The notes under the pieces are model-generated. The model was not told the DNA's origin. It saw nothing but the letters and a program-made list of their open reading frames with translations, and ran no database searches. This document shows, in pieces, positions 1-8,846 of a DNA stretch of 64,000 nt. Every line of letters starts with the position of its first letter. Position 1 is the stretch's first letter. Origin of the DNA: a bacterium. GTDB lineage: Bacteria; Bacillota; Bacilli; Lactobacillales; Streptococcaceae. A program made the translations under genes and the position numbers. The DNA lies in assembly GCA_905221205.1 (NCBI GenBank), contig CAJNCG010000001.1, positions 372,001-436,000 of the forward strand, written 5' to 3'.

Positions 1-270
1 ATCAAACTGCTTGCCAGCAGGATCAAGGAGAATGACGCGCGGATTTTTCTTTTCAATAGCATCAAAGGCATCGAAAATAGGTTGCGCTCGGAGCAACATC
101 CCCTGACCGCCTCCATATGGTTCATCATCGACGTGTCGGGCCTTCTCAGCATTTTCTCGGAAATTATGATACTGGATATCCAAGATCCCTTTTTCACGAG
201 CCTTTCCAACGATTGAGTGCTCTAGCGGAGAAAACATCTCTGGAAAGAGGGTTAAAATATCAATCTTCAT
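1..270 (-). CDS. trmD: tRNA (guanine-N1)-methyltransferase, 5' part only
   Basis: TrmD methylates G37 of tRNAs that read CNN and some GGG codons, using S-adenosylmethionine, and so prevents +1 frameshifting. Only the first 90 codons are present; the gene runs off the left edge. The reading frame starts [13 protein letters not shown] and contains the SPOUT-family segment [10 protein letters not shown] near residues 48-57, both typical of TrmD. The ATG overlaps the end of rimM by 11 bases, which suggests translational coupling. This rimM-trmD pairing is common in Firmicutes. Nothing looks broken in the visible part. Confidence 0.95.
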   Translation of the reverse strand, partial: MKIDILTLFPEMFSPLEHSIVGKAREKGILDIQYHNFRENAEKARHVDDEPYGGGQGMLLRAQPIFDAFDAIEKKNPRVILLDPAGKQFD

Positions 271-778
271 CGTCTAACCCTTCTAAGATTTCCACATCGA
301 CTCGGTTATTTGGAATATCAACATTTAGAATCACTGGTGGGATATAAGGCAATAATAAATCACGCTTGCCTTTTCGCTTGACCACCCAGACATCGTTAGC
401 ACCTGGTTGCAGAATTTCCTTGATGGTCCCAATCAAGTTATCACCCTCGTAGACTTCCAAACCGATAATCTCGTGATAGTAGAATTCACCATCATCTAGA
501 TCGTTCAAATCTTCCTCAGCAACCTTGAGACTGTATCCTTTGTACTTTTCGATAGCATTGATATGGTACATATCTTTGAATTTAATGATGTCAAAGTTCT
601 TCTGTTTACGGTGGCTAGCAATAGTTACTGTTTGAACAAACTGATCTTTTTCATCAAACAAAGCCAGCTCAGCTCCTTTTTTAAAGCGTTCTTCTGCAAA
701 ATCCGTCACAGACAAGACTCGCATCTCACCCTGCAAACCCTGCGTATTGACGATTTTCCCAACATTAAAGTAGTTCAT
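260..778 (-). CDS. rimM: 16S rRNA processing protein RimM
   Basis: RimM assists maturation of the 30S head and binds ribosomal protein S19. The 172-residue product has the usual family length. The N-terminal half (about 1-90, [17 protein letters not shown]) is the RimM barrel and the C-terminal half (about 95-172, with [15 protein letters not shown]) is the PRC-barrel. It overlaps trmD downstream. An alpha/beta hydrolase and a MazG-like gene lie between it and khpA-rpsP, although in many Firmicutes rpsP, khpA, rimM and trmD are close together, so the operon appears interrupted by accessory genes. Confidence 0.95.
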   Translation of the reverse strand: MNYFNVGKIVNTQGLQGEMRVLSVTDFAEERFKKGAELALFDEKDQFVQTVTIASHRKQKNFDIIKFKDMYHINAIEKYKGYSLKVAEEDLNDLDDGEFYYHEIIGLEVYEGDNLIGTIKEILQPGANDVWVVKRKGKRDLLLPYIPPVILNVDIPNNRVDVEILEGLDDED

Positions 779-808
779 CTTGTCTCCTGTACTCTCCTTC
801 TTTCCATC

Positions 809-1597
809 TTATTCTGACAACTTTTGAATAATAGTCGCAATTTTTTCTGATTCTGACCATTGTAAATAATGGTGATTCCCTCCTAAAATGAGTTTAGTAT
901 TGGAAGTCCAATATTCTGATTCTCTGTACTCTTTTTCTCTATAAGTCTGACAGAAAATAAATACAGGGATACAATCTGGTATTGATACATTCTCAAAATC
1001 TTCCTCAGTAATCTCTCCAGATATCTGAAATCCTGGATTTTGCTTTTCCAACTCTGAGCCTTTTTCTTGCATTATTTTCCAGATTTCTTTATTCATTTCA
1101 GGACTAAATGTTGCTTGAGTTAAATTCTTCAAATAAAGTTCAGGCCCATACTCGTCAATCAACCTCATCTGCTCTTCCATTTCTGGATAAGGAGTTTCTG
1201 AAAAATCCGCAAACATGACTTTTTTAGTTGTTGGTTCAATCGCTAGTAAAGCCTGACACTTAATTGGCTTGTTGAGCAATTTGCAAGCTAAAATTCCACT
1301 CAAACTATGTACACAAAGTATATATTCAGAAATCGCCAATTCTTCAAGTACTTCATAAACCGCATCTGCAAGATTATCCAGATTTTTTCCAGCTTGGTCA
1401 TGAATCGGACTTCTACCTGTGTTTGGAAAATCAATTGTCAAATAACCAATTGTGGGAGGAAGTTTTTCGAGTATAAGTGAAAAATTTTCATAACTTGGTA
1501 GCAAACCTGCGCCACTTAAACAAACTAGCACTTTCTTTTGCTTTTGATAAGTAACAGAGAGACTGCCAATTTCTGTAGATACTTCAATCCTCTTCAT
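809..1597 (-). CDS. alpha/beta hydrolase
   Basis: A 262-residue single-domain alpha/beta hydrolase with no signal peptide, so probably cytoplasmic. An oxyanion-type segment (LSGAG, about 27-31) and the nucleophile elbow VHSLSG (Ser98) are visible; GNHHYLQWS near the C-terminus probably supplies the catalytic histidine. I chose the ATG giving MKRIEV rather than the upstream GTG because it sits just behind a GAGTGGAT stretch. The substrate cannot be predicted. The gene is on the same strand as rimM with a 30-base gap, so read-through into rimM-trmD is likely. Confidence 0.75.
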   Translation of the reverse strand: MKRIEVSTEIGSLSVTYQKQKKVLVCLSGAGLLPSYENFSLILEKLPPTIGYLTIDFPNTGRSPIHDQAGKNLDNLADAVYEVLEELAISEYILCVHSLSGILACKLLNKPIKCQALLAIEPTTKKVMFADFSETPYPEMEEQMRLIDEYGPELYLKNLTQATFSPEMNKEIWKIMQEKGSELEKQNPGFQISGEITEEDFENVSIPDCIPVFIFCQTYREKEYRESEYWTSNTKLILGGNHHYLQWSESEKIATIIQKLSE

Positions 1598-1648
1598 AAA
1601 GAAATCCACTCATTCTGTATAATGAATTATTAAAAATCCTTATCCTTT

Positions 1649-1677
1649 ATTTTATCACGTTCCAGGAATTTTCACAA
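1649..1677 (-). promoter_or_regulatory. candidate promoter for the hydrolase-rimM-trmD run
   Basis: On the minus strand a TTGTGA -35 (1672-1677) is separated by 17 bases from a TAAAAT -10 (1649-1654). It lies about 50 bases before the hydrolase start. It is a good sigma-A match by eye, not verified. Confidence 0.5.
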
Positions 1678-1694
1678 GTTAGAGGAAGAGGACA

Positions 1695-2027
1695 TCAACT
1701 CTCCTTCCCCTTCAAAAATCCTTCCAAATCACGTTCATGCTGGTACTTAATGGCTGCGGTTTTGTCTTTCTCAAAGATAGTTTTAGTTAGGTCAATATGG
1801 TTGATGGCTGCAATCGCGACGGTGTAGTGAATAATATCAGCCAGTTCTTTAGCAAGTTCCTCGTTCGAATCTTGAACTCCTTCTTTTCGACCAGAGCGAC
1901 CATTCAAAACTTCAGCTACTTCTCCAACTTCCTCCACTAGCTTGATAAAAAGACCTTCCTCAGTCCGAGACTGCTGATAATGTTCCAGTAGGTAGTCTTG
2001 TAATTGTCTAAACGTTAAATCCTGCAT
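1695..2027 (-). CDS. MazG-like nucleotide pyrophosphohydrolase
   Basis: A small all-alpha NTP pyrophosphohydrolase (110 residues). The metal-binding pattern is present: EEVGEVAEVL (about 35-44) followed by EELAKELADIIHY (about 59-71). Family members hydrolyse (often non-canonical) nucleoside triphosphates to the monophosphate and pyrophosphate. The ATG at 2027 was chosen because AAGGAG lies six bases ahead of it; a longer frame to 2057 lacks a ribosome binding site. It follows khpA closely on the same strand. The specific nucleotide substrate is unknown. Confidence 0.8.
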   Translation of the reverse strand: MQDLTFRQLQDYLLEHYQQSRTEEGLFIKLVEEVGEVAEVLNGRSGRKEGVQDSNEELAKELADIIHYTVAIAAINHIDLTKTIFEKDKTAAIKYQHERDLEGFLKGKES

Positions 2028-2071
2028 ATCCTGCTCCTTGCAAAAAAAGCGAGACATTCGTCCCGCTCTTC

Positions 2072-2311
2072 TTATTTTTCGTCAATAACGATTCTTACTT
2101 TTTTGTCTTCAGTTGGGACAGAGTAGACAATCGTTCTTATCGCAGAAATAGTGCGACCCTTACGACCGATTACACGACCCACATCGCTTTGATCAAGATC
2201 CAAATGATATTCCAAAAATTCTGGTGTATCTTCAATCTTGATAGTTAAGGCATCTGGTTGTGAAATCAAGGGTTTCACAATCGCAATAATGAGATTTTCA
2301 ATCGTATCCAT
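2072..2311 (-). CDS. khpA: KH-domain RNA-binding protein KhpA
   Basis: A 79-residue single KH-domain protein with the signature [15 protein letters not shown] (about 45-59), including the GxxG loop (GRKG). In pneumococcus KhpA pairs with KhpB/EloR and affects cell elongation and division, presumably by binding RNA. The gene lies 19 bases after rpsP, the usual neighbour in Firmicutes, and is probably cotranscribed with it. Confidence 0.95.
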   Translation of the reverse strand: MDTIENLIIAIVKPLISQPDALTIKIEDTPEFLEYHLDLDQSDVGRVIGRKGRTISAIRTIVYSVPTEDKKVRIVIDEK

Positions 2312-2330
2312 CTGTCAACCTACTTTAAAC

Positions 2331-2603
2331 TTATTTTGAGAATTTAGAATCGTGGAATTTCTTCAATACGCCTTCTTTTGAAAGGATGTTACGTACTGTA
2401 TCTGAAGGTTGAGCTCCATCAGCCAACCATGCAAGAACGCGGTCTTCTTTCAAAGTTACTTGGTTTTCAGCAACAAGTGGGTTGTAAGTTCCAACTGTTT
2501 CGATGAAACGTCCGTCACGTGGTGAACGTGAATCTGCTACGTTGATACGGTAGAAAGGTTTTTTCTTAGAACCCATACGAGTCAAACGGATTTTAACTGC
2601 CAT
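2331..2603 (-). CDS. rpsP: 30S ribosomal protein S16
   Basis: The 90-residue product begins [20 protein letters not shown], the hallmark N-terminus of S16, and contains [11 protein letters not shown]. It is a component of the 30S body needed for its assembly. First gene of the rpsP-khpA transcript, with a consensus-like promoter immediately upstream. Confidence 0.98.
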   Translation of the reverse strand: MAVKIRLTRMGSKKKPFYRINVADSRSPRDGRFIETVGTYNPLVAENQVTLKEDRVLAWLADGAQPSDTVRNILSKEGVLKKFHDSKFSK

Positions 2604-2667
2604 TTTTAAAGTCTCTTTTCTTATTTTTTATTTCGGTGAAATAGCTGAGCTATTTAGCACATGTTCT

Positions 2668-2695
2668 ATTATAGCAGATTTCTGACAGGTGTCAA
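2668..2695 (-). promoter_or_regulatory. rpsP promoter
   Basis: Perfect TTGACA -35 (2690-2695) and TATAAT -10 (2668-2673) on the minus strand with a 16-base spacer, about 65 bases ahead of rpsP. Confidence 0.8.
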
Positions 2696-2780
2696 GAAAA
2701 AAACTTGACAGACTATAAAATTTTTAAACCATTTAGAAATTTATTAGAAGTAGGAAATAAATGTTTGAAAGAGGATATCA

Positions 2781-3314
2781 GTGAATACTATTTTAGAAAC
2801 ATTTTATAAAGACCACCAAGTCAAACCCTTCATCTCTCCTGAACGAGATTTGGATGCCTGGCTTCTAAATCCCAAACCCGTTCCCAAACGAAACATGGAA
2901 CTATTAACAGATGATTTACTAGCAGGTGATATCATTTTACTATGGAGAATCCAGTTTGGCACTTTTACCACTGAAACCTGGTTTCCTAAATACTTTGAAT
3001 ACACTTATGGCATTGATGCCCCAAAACATCTAAAAACTCTGGTAGAAAAAGGTTATACTGTCATTGAAACTGCTTTTGATTCACTTGACCATCTAAATGC
3101 TACAATGAAAAAGAATATTTTGAAAAGCAAGGGAATTGCAGGACTATCTAAGATGAAGGCTGCCGATCTGGACCAAGCCCTTCATGACAACTTTTCAGAA
3201 GAAGAATTAGCAAGTCAATTTTCAATTCGTGGCTACAAATTGACTCCAAAGGGGGAGGAAATACTGAAACAATACCAGGACATTATTGACCGTCATCCAA
3301 AGAAAAATCTCTAG
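2781..3314 (+). CDS. conserved hypothetical protein with a possible SAP-like segment
   Basis: I do not recognise a named family. The 177-residue product starts with GTG, six bases behind AGAGGA. It is charged, lacks a signal peptide and membrane segments, and is probably cytoplasmic. The stretch ILKSKGIAGLSKMKAADLDQAL (about 113-134) resembles a SAP-type helix-turn-helix, and LTPKGEEIL near the C-terminus resembles a wing. A DNA-binding role is therefore conceivable but unproven. It is one of the few plus-strand genes and sits between the divergent rpsP promoter and slrA. Confidence 0.7.
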   Translation: MNTILETFYKDHQVKPFISPERDLDAWLLNPKPVPKRNMELLTDDLLAGDIILLWRIQFGTFTTETWFPKYFEYTYGIDAPKHLKTLVEKGYTVIETAFDSLDHLNATMKKNILKSKGIAGLSKMKAADLDQALHDNFSEEELASQFSIRGYKLTPKGEEILKQYQDIIDRHPKKNL

Positions 3315-3364
3315 TCAAGAGACATTTTGGTTACTTTACTGTAAAACTATCTTGTCACTAATAT

Positions 3365-3393
3365 TTGAATTCCCCTTCCTTTTAGGGTACAAT
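3365..3393 (+). promoter_or_regulatory. slrA promoter
   Basis: TTGAAT (3365-3370), 17-base spacer, TACAAT (3388-3393), about 30 bases before the slrA start codon, which has GAGAGGA as ribosome binding site. Confidence 0.65.
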
Positions 3394-3422
3394 GGTAGAA
3401 ATGAATTTTTGAGAGGAACAGA

Positions 3423-4226
3423 ATGAAAAAACTAGCAACCCTTCTTTTACTATCCACTGTAGCCCTAGCTGGATGTAGCAGCATCCAACGTAGTCTGCGT
3501 GGTGATGATTATGTGGATTCAAGTCTTGCTGCTGAAGAAAGTTCTAAAGCAGCTGCCCAATCAGCCAAGGAGTTAAACGATGCTTTAACAAACGAAAATG
3601 CCAACTTCCCTCAACTTTCTAAGGAAGTTGCTGAAGATGAAGCCGAAGTAATTCTCCACACAAGTCAAGGAGATATCCGCATTAAACTCTTCCCTAAAAT
3701 GGCTCCTCTAGCAGTCGAGAACTTCCTAACTCATGCTAAAGAAGGTTACTATAACGGCATTACCTTCCACCGTGTCATCGATGGCTTTATGGTCCAAACT
3801 GGAGATCCAAAGGGAGACGGTACAGGTGGTCAGTCTATCTGGCATGACAAGGATAAGACAAAAGACAAGGGAACTGGTTTCAAAAACGAGATCACTCCTT
3901 ATCTCTATAACATCCGTGGTGCACTTGCGATGGCTAATACTGGTCAACCAAACACCAATGGTAGCCAGTTCTTCATCAATCAAAACTCTACAGATACCTC
4001 TGCTAAACTCCCTACAAGTAAGTATCCAAAGAAAATCATCGAAGCCTACAAAGAAGGTGGAAATCCTAGTCTAGATGGCAAACACCCAGTCTTTGGTCAA
4101 GTGATTGACGGAATGGATGTTGTAGATAAGATTGCTAAAGCCGAAAAAGATGAAAAAGACAAACCAACTACTGCTATTACTATCGATAGTATCGAAGTAG
4201 TGAAAGACTATGATTTTCAATCTTAA
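3423..4226 (+). CDS. slrA: cyclophilin-type peptidyl-prolyl isomerase lipoprotein (SlrA-like)
   Basis: A surface-anchored rotamase that speeds cis-trans proline isomerisation and probably helps fold secreted proteins; the pneumococcal homologue SlrA contributes to colonisation. Residues 1-18 form a lipoprotein signal peptide with lipobox LAGC (Cys18). An alanine- and acid-rich linker (about 25-68) precedes the cyclophilin domain (about 70-265). Conserved elements include [15 protein letters not shown] (about 116-130) and [20 protein letters not shown]. Length (267) fits the family. Monocistronic between its own promoter and a strong terminator. Confidence 0.93.
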   Translation: MKKLATLLLLSTVALAGCSSIQRSLRGDDYVDSSLAAEESSKAAAQSAKELNDALTNENANFPQLSKEVAEDEAEVILHTSQGDIRIKLFPKMAPLAVENFLTHAKEGYYNGITFHRVIDGFMVQTGDPKGDGTGGQSIWHDKDKTKDKGTGFKNEITPYLYNIRGALAMANTGQPNTNGSQFFINQNSTDTSAKLPTSKYPKKIIEAYKEGGNPSLDGKHPVFGQVIDGMDVVDKIAKAEKDEKDKPTTAITIDSIEVVKDYDFQS

Positions 4227-4235
4227 AAATCTAAA

Positions 4236-4266
4236 AAATACAGTACCCACATTCGGTACTGTATTT
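4236..4266. terminator. bidirectional terminator between slrA and the ABC-F gene
   Basis: A perfect 12-base-pair inverted repeat (4236-4247 and 4255-4266) with a 7-base loop and flanking A and T runs. It can end transcripts converging from both sides. Confidence 0.85.
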
Positions 4267-4281
4267 CTTTTATATTCATTT

Positions 4282-5823
4282 TTAAGTTAGCTTGTTAAAA
4301 TCCCAGATTTGGTCCATCCAACCTTCATAAAAGTCTGGTTCGTGGCAGACCATAAGAATCGATCCCTTGTATTCTTTGAGAGCACGTTTGAGTTCATCCT
4401 TGGCATCCACATCCAAGTGGTTGGTCGGCTCGTCCAGCACTAAAACGTTGTTTTCACGATTCATCAAGAGACAAAAACGAACCTTGGCTTGTTCCCCACC
4501 TGACAAGACCTGAATTTGGCTTTCAATATGCTTAGTTGTCAAACCGCAACGGGCAAGGGCTGCACGGACTTCTGCTTGGTTAAGCGCAGGAAAGGCATTC
4601 CAGACAGCCTCTAGTGGGGTTTGGCGATTACCACCTTCTACTTCCTGTTCAAAATAACCAAGTTCTAGGTAGTCACCGCGTTCAACTTCCCCAGCAATTG
4701 GTGGAATAATACCTAAGAGAGATTTTAAGAGAGTTGTTTTCCCGATACCATTGGCACCGATGATAGCAACCTTTTGATTGCGCTCAAAGGTAAGATTCAA
4801 AGGCTTAGTAAGAGGACCGTCATAACCAATCTGCAAATCCTTGGCTTGGAAGATAAAGCGCCCTGGCGTACGAGCCGGTTTGAAATCAAAGGATGGTTTT
4901 GGTTTCTCACTTTGCAGTTCGATAATATCCATCTTATCCAATTTCTTCTGACGAGACATGGCCATATTTCGTGTTGCAACACGCGCTTTGTTTCGAGCGA
5001 CGAAGTCCTTGAGGTCCGCAATTTCTTTCTGCTGACGTTCGTAGGCAGCCTCTAGCTGAGATTTCTTCATAGCATAGACTTCTTGGAACTGGTAGTAGTC
5101 ACCAGAGTAACGCGTCAACTGTTGGTTTTCCACATGATAGACAATATTGATAACGTCATTGAGGAAAGAAATATCGTGTGAAATGAGGACAAAGGCATTC
5201 TCATAGTTTTGGAGATAGCGCTTGAGCCAGTCAATATGTTCAGCATCCAAGTAGTTGGTCGGCTCGTCCAAAAGCAAGATATCAGGCTTTTCGAGGAGAA
5301 GTTTAGCCAAAAGCACCTTGGTTCTTTGCCCACCTGACAAAGAGGTTACATCCGTATCCATGCCAAAGTCCATGACACCAAGAGCACGCGCCACTTCATC
5401 AATCTTGGCATCCAAGGTATAGAAATCACGACTCTCCAAACGGTCTTGGAGTTCGCCCACTTCTTCCATGAGTGCATCAACATCCGCTCCGTCTTCAGCC
5501 ATTTCCATATAAAGATCATTGATACGGGCTTCTGCTTTGAATAGCTCATCAAAGGCTGTACGGAGAACATCACGAACAGATTGGCCTTCAGCAAGAACGG
5601 AGTGCTGGTCTAAGTAGCCTGCCGTCACATATTTAGACCACTCAACCTTCCCTTCATCTGGCAACATCTTACCAGTCACAATGCTCATAAAGGTTGATTT
5701 CCCTTCACCATTGGCACCGACTAGACCGATATGTTCTCCCTTGAGGAGACGGAAGGACACATCTTCAAAAATTGCACGGTCACCAAAACCGTGACTCAGA
5801 TTTTTAACTTCTAAAATACTCAT
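4282..5823 (-). CDS. ABC-F family ATPase
   Basis: A soluble protein with two nucleotide-binding domains and no membrane segments. ABC-F proteins act on ribosomes as translation factors, and some protect against antibiotics. Domain 1 has GANGEGKST, LSGGQ and LLLDEPTNYLD; domain 2 has GANGIGKTT, LSGGEQ and LVLDEPTNHLD. Both Walker B glutamates are present. The charged interdomain linker (about 240-320) is the P-site tRNA-interaction region of the family. At 513 residues it resembles the YkpA/YbiT branch more than known resistance determinants, so a housekeeping role is more likely. Confidence 0.9.
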   Translation of the reverse strand: MSILEVKNLSHGFGDRAIFEDVSFRLLKGEHIGLVGANGEGKSTFMSIVTGKMLPDEGKVEWSKYVTAGYLDQHSVLAEGQSVRDVLRTAFDELFKAEARINDLYMEMAEDGADVDALMEEVGELQDRLESRDFYTLDAKIDEVARALGVMDFGMDTDVTSLSGGQRTKVLLAKLLLEKPDILLLDEPTNYLDAEHIDWLKRYLQNYENAFVLISHDISFLNDVINIVYHVENQQLTRYSGDYYQFQEVYAMKKSQLEAAYERQQKEIADLKDFVARNKARVATRNMAMSRQKKLDKMDIIELQSEKPKPSFDFKPARTPGRFIFQAKDLQIGYDGPLTKPLNLTFERNQKVAIIGANGIGKTTLLKSLLGIIPPIAGEVERGDYLELGYFEQEVEGGNRQTPLEAVWNAFPALNQAEVRAALARCGLTTKHIESQIQVLSGGEQAKVRFCLLMNRENNVLVLDEPTNHLDVDAKDELKRALKEYKGSILMVCHEPDFYEGWMDQIWDFNKLT

Positions 5824-5824
5824 T

Positions 5825-6307
5825 TTAATTCCTTATCTTGTTTTTATGTAATCGTTTATAGAGGAGCCAAGCCAAATATCCACCCAAGGTATTGGTCCAC
5901 AAATCATCAATCTCAAAGACACGATTAAAATCAAAGAAAAAGTCCAAGACTAACTGCGTACACTCGATTCCAAGACTCACTAGAAAACTGAAAAGAAGAA
6001 CTCTTTTTGTTTTCCTTAAGTTTGGAAAGAGATAAAGGAGTTGAAAGATCAGAGGAAAAAGCAAGAAGACATTGAGGATATTTTGCAAAAAAATCCAATA
6101 TAATTGTCCCATATCACCCACTTCGCCCAGTTTCCAGAAAGAATTGAAAGGAGTCAAAAGAAAAACCAGGCGTCCAAGATGCTGAATACCTGGAGTTTCC
6201 ACTCCCACGGGAGAATGTTCTTGAGGAGTAAAGCAAAAATAGACAATGCAAATGCTATAGAAAATGACTCCCCAGACCAAAACATAATTATGAGTTTTCT
6301 TCATCAT
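5825..6307 (-). CDS. VanZ-like membrane protein
   Basis: A 160-residue protein with about four hydrophobic segments (roughly 8-26, 68-90, 98-118 and 135-152). VanZ-like features are GIECTQLVLDFF and EIDDLWTNTLGGYLAW in the C-terminal half. VanZ-family proteins sit in the membrane; the original VanZ gives low-level teicoplanin resistance, but most chromosomal relatives have no assigned role. Its start codon overlaps the rlmN stop codon (TAATG), so it is translationally coupled to rlmN. Confidence 0.85.
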   Translation of the reverse strand: MMKKTHNYVLVWGVIFYSICIVYFCFTPQEHSPVGVETPGIQHLGRLVFLLTPFNSFWKLGEVGDMGQLYWIFLQNILNVFLLFPLIFQLLYLFPNLRKTKRVLLFSFLVSLGIECTQLVLDFFFDFNRVFEIDDLWTNTLGGYLAWLLYKRLHKNKIRN

Positions 6308-7392
6308 TAAGGATTGACTGCCGCGACTGCTTTCTGGCGGTCACGTTTCATTGTATTAGAACGCAATTGTCCACAAGCTGCATCAATATCAGTACCATGC
6401 TCTTGACGAACAACACAGTTGACCCCTTTTTTCTTAAGCGTATCATAGAAGGCCATGACGCGCTCTTTGGGACTACGGCTATATTGGTCATGCTCACTAA
6501 CTGGGTTATAAGGAATCAAGTTTACATAAGACAATTTCTTGATATTCTTGAGCAATTCAGCTAATTCTAAGGCTTGTTCTACACCATCGTTGACTTCATT
6601 GAGCATGATATATTCAAAGGTCACACGACGGTTGGTTGTTTCGATGTAGTACTCAATAGCAGCAAAGAGTTTTTCAATCGGAAAGGCACGGTTAATCTTC
6701 ATGATGCTTGAGCGCAACTCATTGTTAGGTGCGTGAAGAGAAACGGCAAGATTGACCTGAACTCCTTCATTAGCAAAATCACGAATTTTATGGGCCAAAC
6801 CTGAGGTTGAAACCGTAATGTGACGAGCACCGATGGCCATTCCTTTATCATCATTGATGGTACGAACGAAATTCAAGACATTGTTGTAATTATCAAAAGG
6901 CTCACCGATTCCCATGACAACGATATGGCTGACGCGTTCGTCTTGACCACGCTCATCAAAATATTTCTGAACCAACATGATTTGCGCTACGATTTCACCG
7001 TTATTGAGGTCACGTTGTTTCTTAATCAAACCAGAAGCACAGAAGGTACAACCGATATTACAGCCGACCTGAGTGGTCACACAGACTGACAAACCATAGT
7101 GCTGGCGCATAAGCACAGTTTCAATTAGCATTCCATCTGGCAACTCAAAAAGATATTTGACAGTCCCATCAGCAGACTCTTGAACGATTCGCTGTTTCAA
7201 GGGATTGACCACAAATTGGTCATTGAGCTTAGCAATCAAATCTTTTGAAAGGTTGGTCATTTCTTCAAATGACTGAACACGTTTACGATAGAGCCATTCC
7301 CAGATTTGATCTGCACGGAATTTCTTTTCTCCCTGCTCCAATACCCATTCCTGCATGGTTTGACGTGTTAAACTATAAATTGACGGTTTCAT
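6307..7392 (-). CDS. rlmN: dual-specificity 23S rRNA/tRNA adenine-C2 methyltransferase RlmN
   Basis: A radical-SAM enzyme that methylates C2 of A2503 in 23S rRNA and of A37 in some tRNAs. The [4Fe-4S] motif CNIGCTFC is intact (about residues 110-117). [12 protein letters not shown] binds SAM, and the C-terminal cysteine needed for methyl transfer lies in DAACGQL near residue 344. The 361-residue length is normal. It lies in a compact YutD-like / rlmN / VanZ arrangement with short gaps. Confidence 0.95.
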   Translation of the reverse strand: MKPSIYSLTRQTMQEWVLEQGEKKFRADQIWEWLYRKRVQSFEEMTNLSKDLIAKLNDQFVVNPLKQRIVQESADGTVKYLFELPDGMLIETVLMRQHYGLSVCVTTQVGCNIGCTFCASGLIKKQRDLNNGEIVAQIMLVQKYFDERGQDERVSHIVVMGIGEPFDNYNNVLNFVRTINDDKGMAIGARHITVSTSGLAHKIRDFANEGVQVNLAVSLHAPNNELRSSIMKINRAFPIEKLFAAIEYYIETTNRRVTFEYIMLNEVNDGVEQALELAELLKNIKKLSYVNLIPYNPVSEHDQYSRSPKERVMAFYDTLKKKGVNCVVRQEHGTDIDAACGQLRSNTMKRDRQKAVAAVNP

Positions 7393-7412
7393 TTCTTCTC
7401 CTTGTTCTCTAC

Positions 7413-7943
7413 TTACTTCTGACGAATGACAAAATGACGTTGCCCCTTGTCCTCTTTCTGAGAATGCTGGTCTTTCTGACGACGTCTATTTTTCTTATCT
7501 GCATTCGGTTTTCGTTTGGTTTGAGTCGGTTTCTTTCCTTTTCTAGAAGGCGTCTCTTCTTCCTTCTTACGCATTTTCTTGTCAAATGATGCTCGTTTAG
7601 GGGCTTCATTTTCTAGGACAAAATAGGCACAACCATAACTACAATACTCTAAAAGGTAGTCTTGTAAACGACTGATTTTTTCCAGATTTTCTTCTGTTCG
7701 GTCATCCTTGTAAAAACCTCGTAGGCGAAGCTGTTCGTTGCTCCAGTCTCCCACGATATAATCAAACTTGGTTAAGACTTCTGAAAAACGCTGATTAAAA
7801 GCCGTCACATCAAAGGCATCCTTGATATTTTCCACCAAGGAAAAAGCTATCCCTTCCGTTTCAACCTTGTCCCCGTGTAAATGGAACTCAGGCCCAGGAA
7901 ACTTGTTATAGTTGTATAATTCAGGTGCAATTTCTTTTCGCAT
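7413..7943 (-). CDS. YutD-like protein with a basic C-terminal tail
   Basis: The first 110 residues match the YutD-like family of Firmicutes (unknown function), with [10 protein letters not shown] and [19 protein letters not shown]. Residues from about 118 form a lysine/arginine-rich, low-complexity, probably disordered tail ([22 protein letters not shown]). The tail suggests nucleic acid or ribosome binding, which is inference. The 20-base gap to rlmN suggests cotranscription. Confidence 0.8.
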   Translation of the reverse strand: MRKEIAPELYNYNKFPGPEFHLHGDKVETEGIAFSLVENIKDAFDVTAFNQRFSEVLTKFDYIVGDWSNEQLRLRGFYKDDRTEENLEKISRLQDYLLEYCSYGCAYFVLENEAPKRASFDKKMRKKEEETPSRKGKKPTQTKRKPNADKKNRRRQKDQHSQKEDKGQRHFVIRQK

Positions 7944-7976
7944 AGATATCCTTTTTCCACGATTACTTAATACTTT

Positions 7977-7985
7977 ATTCTACCA
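7977..7985 (-). promoter_or_regulatory. extended -10 promoter for the YutD-like gene
   Basis: TGG followed by TAGAAT on the minus strand, about 35 bases upstream of the gene. No good -35 was found, so this would be an extended -10 promoter. Confidence 0.45.
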
Positions 7986-8027
7986 TAATTTCTAGCAGTT
8001 AGCACGTTTCTCATAAAAATGAAAAAA

Positions 8028-8047
8028 GTCTGACGATTTTGTCAGAC
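8028..8047 (-). terminator. sodA terminator
   Basis: Seven-base-pair perfect stem (GTCTGAC/GTCAGAC), 6-base loop, then a run of Ts on the minus strand, downstream of sodA. Confidence 0.85.
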
Positions 8048-8099
8048 CAGAATCATATAACCTAAAAAAGAGAAGAACAATTCTTCCCTCCATATACCA

Positions 8100-8705
8100 T
8101 TATTTAGCAGCTGCGTACAATTCATCTACTTTATTCCAGTTGATGACTGAGAAGAAAGCTTTGATGTAGTCAGGACGCACGTTGCGGTATTTCACATAGT
8201 AAGCGTGTTCCCAAACGTCCAAGCCCAAGATTGGTTTTTTACCTTCTGAGATTGGTGTGTCTTGGTTTGCTGTTGAAGTCACTTCAAGTTTACCTTCTTT
8301 ATTCACAACCAACCATGCCCATCCAGAACCGAAACGAGTTGTTGCTGCTGCAGTGAAGGCTGCTTGGAATTCTTCAAATGAACCAAATGTTGCATCGATT
8401 GCTGCTGCAAGTTCTGCTGATGGAGCTGTTTTTTCAGGAGTCATCAATTCCCAGAAAAGAGCGTGGTTCAAGTGTCCACCACCATTGTTGATAAGTGCTT
8501 GACGGATATCAGCTGGGATTGATTCTACATCAGCAAGCAATGCTTCAAGGTCTTCACCAATTTCAGGGTGTTTTTCAAGAGCTGCATTGGCATTGTTGAC
8601 ATAAGTTTGATGGTGTTTGTCATGGTGCAAGTGCATTGTTTCCGCATCGATGTATGGTTCCAAAGCGTCGTATGCATATGGAAGATCTGGTAAGATAATA
8701 GCCAT
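8100..8705 (-). CDS. sodA: superoxide dismutase (Mn/Fe type)
   Basis: Converts superoxide to hydrogen peroxide and oxygen in the cytoplasm. The 201-residue product shows the metal ligands: His in [10 protein letters not shown] (about 24-33), His in [13 protein letters not shown] (about 73-85), and Asp/His in DVWEHAYY. The composition GGGHLNH and QDTPI fits Mn-preferring streptococcal SodA. It has its own promoter and terminator. A catabolite-response-element candidate overlaps its -10. Confidence 0.97.
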   Translation of the reverse strand: MAIILPDLPYAYDALEPYIDAETMHLHHDKHHQTYVNNANAALEKHPEIGEDLEALLADVESIPADIRQALINNGGGHLNHALFWELMTPEKTAPSAELAAAIDATFGSFEEFQAAFTAAATTRFGSGWAWLVVNKEGKLEVTSTANQDTPISEGKKPILGLDVWEHAYYVKYRNVRPDYIKAFFSVINWNKVDELYAAAK

Positions 8706-8736
8706 CTGTAATACCTCTTTTTCTTTCTATATGAAA

Positions 8737-8765
8737 ATGATAACGCAAACATTCACTTTTTTCAA
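8737..8765 (-). promoter_or_regulatory. sodA promoter with overlapping cre candidate
   Basis: TTGAAA -35 (8760-8765), 17-base spacer and TATCAT -10 (8737-8742) on the minus strand. On the plus strand 8737-8752 reads ATGATAACGCAAACAT, which fits every position of the degenerate CcpA consensus WTGNNARCGNWWWCAW. If bound, CcpA would block the -10 region. Confidence 0.6.
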
Positions 8766-8800
8766 GTTTTTTGCTTATAGATAAGGAAATCATCAAGAAA

Positions 8801-8827
8801 CCCGCGACAAGATAATCCTAACGCGGG
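8801..8827 (-). terminator. holA terminator
   Basis: CCCGCG and CGCGGG repeats (8801-8806, 8822-8827) form a GC-rich hairpin followed on the minus strand by a T-containing tail, just after the holA stop. Confidence 0.65.
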
Positions 8828-8846
8828 CTGGAGTTTGAAAAAAATA

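Noticed and set aside
117-347. Plus-strand frame across trmD and rimM
   Set aside because: Overlaps two well-supported minus-strand genes; no binding site.
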